64,000 nt of DNA from NCBI GenBank assembly GCA_963678305.2, contig CAXXVV010000006.1, forward strand, positions 1-64,000, read 5' to 3'. Positions 60,985-64,000 of the stretch are shown here, in pieces. Below the pieces are notes generated by a model. The model saw only the letters and a program-made list of their open reading frames with translations. It did no database searches and was not told the DNA's origin. Position numbers and translations under genes: made by a program. How positions within the stretch are numbered: position 1 is the stretch's first letter; every line of letters starts with the position of its first letter. The stretch is from G963676655 sp963678305. GTDB taxonomy: Bacteria > Verrucomicrobiota > Lentisphaeria > Victivallales > Victivallaceae.

Positions 60985-62112
60985 TTAATCAACCTTGATC
61001 CTGGCCAGAATGGTGTCGCCGGTGAACCCTGAATCTGGACGCATTTCGCCGACGGTGACAATGGCTTCATGTTTGGAGATCGCCAACGGGTGAAAGTTAC
61101 CCATCAAGCCGACCGATCTCCGGTTTTGCGGATCAAGTCGCATCGGGAAGACTGTTTGTTCCGTCGTTTTTTTCAAGCAGAGTTTTTCCTGATCGAATTC
61201 CGCCAGCAGCAATGGGGCCCGCCAGCGGAAAACATCTCCGTTGACGCCGTTTTTACGGGTGTAGATCAAATAAAGTTTGCCACCGAGCTCAAGCCAGTGC
61301 TGTTGAGTGGTACTCATGGTCAGTGGCGTTCCATCTTCCCATTGCCAGGGCTTGATATCCTGCCAGTTCAGTCCGTCATCGGAAACCGAAACATACCCGT
61401 GATCATCCTCCGCCCGCAAAGTCATATAGTAGCGGTCCCGGAATTCGGCGATCGAAGGTTCCAGCAACCCGCGTCCCACCGGATTTGTCAGCGTGCTTCC
61501 CCGGTGTACAACGGTCAATTCTCGACCATCGTAATTACATAGCAAAGTTGTTGCGCTCCGGTCATGTCGACCAAAATAATTAAACGTCACCGGGATTATT
61601 ATTCTTCCGTCCGGCAAGGTCAAGCGCTGAGAACAGTTTGAAGTATAGATACTGCACTTATAGAACTCCGGGAATTCAAGTTTTTTCCGTTTAACCACCC
61701 ATTCGTTGTTCTGATCCATAATCGCATAAACCGGATAACGTCTTAAACACCGTTTGTCGCCATTGAAAAATTCAGTGTAAGGTTCATATAGTTTGCCGTT
61801 GCGATAATATATGTTAATGCCCATCGCCAGAACCGTTCCGGTCGCGGCATGGTATTCGGGAACAACGTCGCATACCGCCTCGTTGATTTCCTGATCAACA
61901 GGTTCCCAGCCGAACCCGGGAACCGTTTGCAAATCATTCCAGTTTTCGAATTTGTGATCAGATGCGGTCCATCTTACCGGGGAATAATAATCACTGCCTT
62001 TGATGTCCTGAAGGGTCATCAGAAAAGTTTTCCTGTCCTTGCTTAGATGTGAGACTTTGGGATGAAAAAAGGATTTCTGAGACCAGATGGTCTTTCTTGA
62101 TATTTGCAACAT
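60985..62112 (-). CDS. Sialidase-like (BNR-repeat) glycan-active protein
   Basis: A 375-residue six-bladed propeller of the exo-alpha-sialidase superfamily. Signs are LTLPDGRIIIPVTFNYF, RGLLEPSIAEFRDRYYMTLR (a PS-x-x-E-type blade with an Asp/Glu near it), VSVSDDGLNWQDIKPW (an Asp-box-like turn: S-x-D-x-G-x-x-W) and YLIYTRKNG. No clear Arg triad can be fixed from the sequence alone, and no signal peptide is visible, so a true sialidase is not proven. It starts 12 bp after the DUF4838 gene and is clearly in one operon with it. Confidence 0.7.
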   Translation of the reverse strand: MLQISRKTIWSQKSFFHPKVSHLSKDRKTFLMTLQDIKGSDYYSPVRWTASDHKFENWNDLQTVPGFGWEPVDQEINEAVCDVVPEYHAATGTVLAMGINIYYRNGKLYEPYTEFFNGDKRCLRRYPVYAIMDQNNEWVVKRKKLEFPEFYKCSIYTSNCSQRLTLPDGRIIIPVTFNYFGRHDRSATTLLCNYDGRELTVVHRGSTLTNPVGRGLLEPSIAEFRDRYYMTLRAEDDHGYVSVSDDGLNWQDIKPWQWEDGTPLTMSTTQQHWLELGGKLYLIYTRKNGVNGDVFRWRAPLLLAEFDQEKLCLKKTTEQTVFPMRLDPQNRRSVGLMGNFHPLAISKHEAIVTVGEMRPDSGFTGDTILARIKVD

Positions 62113-62124
62113 AAAAAAGTTCCG

Positions 62125-64000
62125 TTAGAATGAGAGATAACCGTGTTTTAAAGAATTAATGCTGAGATCATTTGTCGGCGACCAGCATTTGAGGGAGCGA
62201 TTTACTCTTTTTACCAGTCTGCGATGATAGAAATTAGCCGGCAGTTTTATATTGGAAATATTATTATCCAGGCCGATTTGTTTAAATGGAATGCCGACAA
62301 CGACTGACCACCAGGTTTTTCCACTGGCTATTTGAGTGGAGATCTTAATGTTTTTTGAATAGTAAGCTCCGGCTTTATTTAGAATAATCTGCAAGCGCTT
62401 TTTCCTGATTTCCGGATGAAAGACGATTGCCAGATAGTCATCATACCATATTGATTTTTTCGGATAATTTGCGACGACTTTATCGTTGAAGCGTGGTTCG
62501 TCAACCGTGAATTTAAGATATAGTTTGTCTGAGGTTCTCGCGAATTGGATAAATGTTTTCGGGATACTCGGTTCGCCCCCGGGAGCGGTTAATTCATACC
62601 TGGGAACTTTTTTCCAAGCATCACCGCTTACTTTCGATACCATAGAAACTTTAGCGATTCTCGGTTTCAGGGTAAACAGTTTTGCTCCAATATTGAATTC
62701 GTCACTGACCAGTTTCACCCGCTTTTGATAGTCAGAGCCCGGTTTTGTGAGCTTCATGGCTTCTTTCAGGAACGATGATAAAACCTTCAGGCGAGCCGGA
62801 GTATACACTTTTGCCACATCTCCCCGGGTTGTCGGCCAATCGAGTCGCCCTTTAAGGTTGGTTCCTCCTTCTGAATTCCTGATCTGTTCAGCATAGCTGA
62901 TAAATTTTTTCATCGGCTTTGCGGCCGGACCGTAAAATAGATTACAATATTCATCGAGTAGTTTATCTATATCAAGGTCTGCATCCCAATAAAGTTTTCC
63001 AGTCACGTACAGATTGAGGTGATGTAAACCGCAAAGCTGCATGACTCTTTTTGTATGATTTCCGTTCCAGCTCTCCGCCTGGATGAATTCTCCGGAAAAA
63101 CCTTTCTTCTTGAGGGTTTTCAGGTCTTCGCTGATGGTATGCGGGTAGAATACCGGCAGATTGCGCCAGGGAATCTGGCTATACAAATAATATTCCCAGC
63201 AGTAAAATCTGTCCGCTTTGGGGTGCCACCGGTTAATTAATCCGGTTACCTGTTCATGATATTTTTTGTCAAGGTAAGCGCTGCGGTTTTTACAAAACAT
63301 TACCGCTACATTTGGAGGCAGTTTGAAGTCCGGCGGATCCATGTAAGTCTGATATGCGATTGAGCCGATAACTTTGTCAGGGTATTTTTTGCTGATTCTG
63401 TTTGCCACTTTTCTGATAAATCCCCAGATATGGTTGGAATATTTACCTGATGGCGGTGCGGTTTTATTAATTTCCGCCTGGCAGTTAGGACAGCCGCAAA
63501 TTCTTACCAGTCCGTCCATCGGGACCAGTCCGAAAAATTTCTGAGATGGATTTTTGTCAAAAAAATCACTTATTTCTTCAACCCACCGGTCGATAACTTC
63601 TGGATTTGTCAGGCACAAATGGCCTCCGCCGTGCGACGCACATTTAGTTCCGAAGTCACGTTTACCGTCAACCAGAGCGAAATACTCCGGATGGGATACA
63701 CGGTATTTTTGAAACAAGTTGAAACTATGGTTTATATTGACCGGGGATAATCCACCGAATCCGGCTCTCCGGTACCATAATGTATCGGTATCTGAAAGCG
63801 GCATATAGCAAAGATAAACATTACGATATGAGAAATCCGGTTCTCTGCGTAAATTGGCTTCAGGTATATATATGTTCTTTTTCTCCGGGATGACCGTGCC
63901 TAGCTTTCCCGGCATGTAAAAACGGATTGAGCAGAATTTTTCGAGAAAATAATACACTCCGTACAAGGTTCCGGTTTCACCGAAATTTCCGATTCCCAGT
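62125..64000 (-). CDS. DUF4838-family protein, N-terminus cut by window edge
   Basis: The minus-strand reading frame stays open to base 64000, so its true start lies outside the window; an internal TTG at 63966 is not the start. The residues before it continue in frame as GNFGETGTLYGVYYFLEKFC, a conserved segment of DUF4838 (PF16126) proteins, and GCPNCQAEINKTAPPSGKYS plus SGEFIQAESWNGNHTKRVMQ follow. DUF4838 proteins are large, predicted glycan-associated and common in PVC and Bacteroidota loci, usually exported. The last 150 residues resemble a carbohydrate-binding sandwich (KLYLKFTVDEPRFNDKVVAN). It is first in a pair with the sialidase-like gene. Confidence 0.85.
   Translation of the reverse strand, partial: LGIGNFGETGTLYGVYYFLEKFCSIRFYMPGKLGTVIPEKKNIYIPEANLRREPDFSYRNVYLCYMPLSDTDTLWYRRAGFGGLSPVNINHSFNLFQKYRVSHPEYFALVDGKRDFGTKCASHGGGHLCLTNPEVIDRWVEEISDFFDKNPSQKFFGLVPMDGLVRICGCPNCQAEINKTAPPSGKYSNHIWGFIRKVANRISKKYPDKVIGSIAYQTYMDPPDFKLPPNVAVMFCKNRSAYLDKKYHEQVTGLINRWHPKADRFYCWEYYLYSQIPWRNLPVFYPHTISEDLKTLKKKGFSGEFIQAESWNGNHTKRVMQLCGLHHLNLYVTGKLYWDADLDIDKLLDEYCNLFYGPAAKPMKKFISYAEQIRNSEGGTNLKGRLDWPTTRGDVAKVYTPARLKVLSSFLKEAMKLTKPGSDYQKRVKLVSDEFNIGAKLFTLKPRIAKVSMVSKVSGDAWKKVPRYELTAPGGEPSIPKTFIQFARTSDKLYLKFTVDEPRFNDKVVANYPKKSIWYDDYLAIVFHPEIRKKRLQIILNKAGAYYSKNIKISTQIASGKTWWSVVVGIPFKQIGLDNNISNIKLPANFYHRRLVKRVNRSLKCWSPTNDLSINSLKHGYLSF

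Overview
The window looks like a chromosomal stretch from a Gram-negative member of the PVC superphylum, most likely Lentisphaerota (Victivallales-like). This rests on three H-X9-DG pseudopilins with almost identical FTLIELLVVIAIIAILAS starts, many glycan-active enzymes each near its own AraC or LacI regulator, an ECF-type sigma factor fused to an FHA domain, a TIGR04073-like protein, and recBCD. The taxon is inferred from gene content. I found no rRNA, tRNA, CRISPR array or phage block.

Layout. Positions 1-4853 hold a sugar locus: a GH63-like glycosidase, a pseudopilin and a parallel beta-helix protein (cut by the left edge), divergent from an AraC regulator. Positions 4947-9276 hold an exported repeat protein, a DGC-domain protein, a small membrane protein and two Hsp20 chaperones. 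Positions 9619-18184 are a tightly overlapping recC-recB-recD operon. A RAYT-like transposase with its own promoter (18381-19409), a lone pseudopilin and serA follow. Positions 22092-26942 contain an orphan membrane protein, an AraC regulator and a sugar isomerase/oxidoreductase pair. Positions 27143-28426 encode an exported beta-propeller.

Positions 28753-34003 form the most unusual block: a transmembrane Ser/Thr kinase, a 44-residue lipoprotein, two LPP20/FlgT-like envelope proteins and a sigma factor with a C-terminal FHA domain. I read it as a candidate envelope-to-transcription signalling system. An exported protein, a TIGR04073-like protein, a sialate O-acetylesterase-like enzyme and clpB follow. 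Positions 40183-45836 are housekeeping on the minus strand: ispE, a GnnA-like oxidoreductase, pgsA, rimO, an inositol-phosphatase family protein and a SUFU-domain protein.

Positions 46301-57168 are a plus-strand glycan locus: FAD oxidoreductase, GH78 rhamnosidase, LacI regulator with a consensus promoter, pseudopilin, beta-helix protein and a large GH42-like protein whose expected acid/base Asn-Glu pair is not visible. Positions 57225-64000 hold an exported esterase, two methyltransferases, a MarR regulator, a sialidase-like protein and a DUF4838 protein cut by the right edge.

Non-coding structure is rich. A 140-bp element with related ends sits at the same distance and orientation in front of two exported esterase genes. 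A 20-bp motif occurs four times in intergenic DNA, two copies bracketing the kinase genes in opposite orientation. There is also a MITE-like element with 18-bp inverted ends, a 24-bp palindrome, several sigma-70-like promoters and several clear hairpin terminators.
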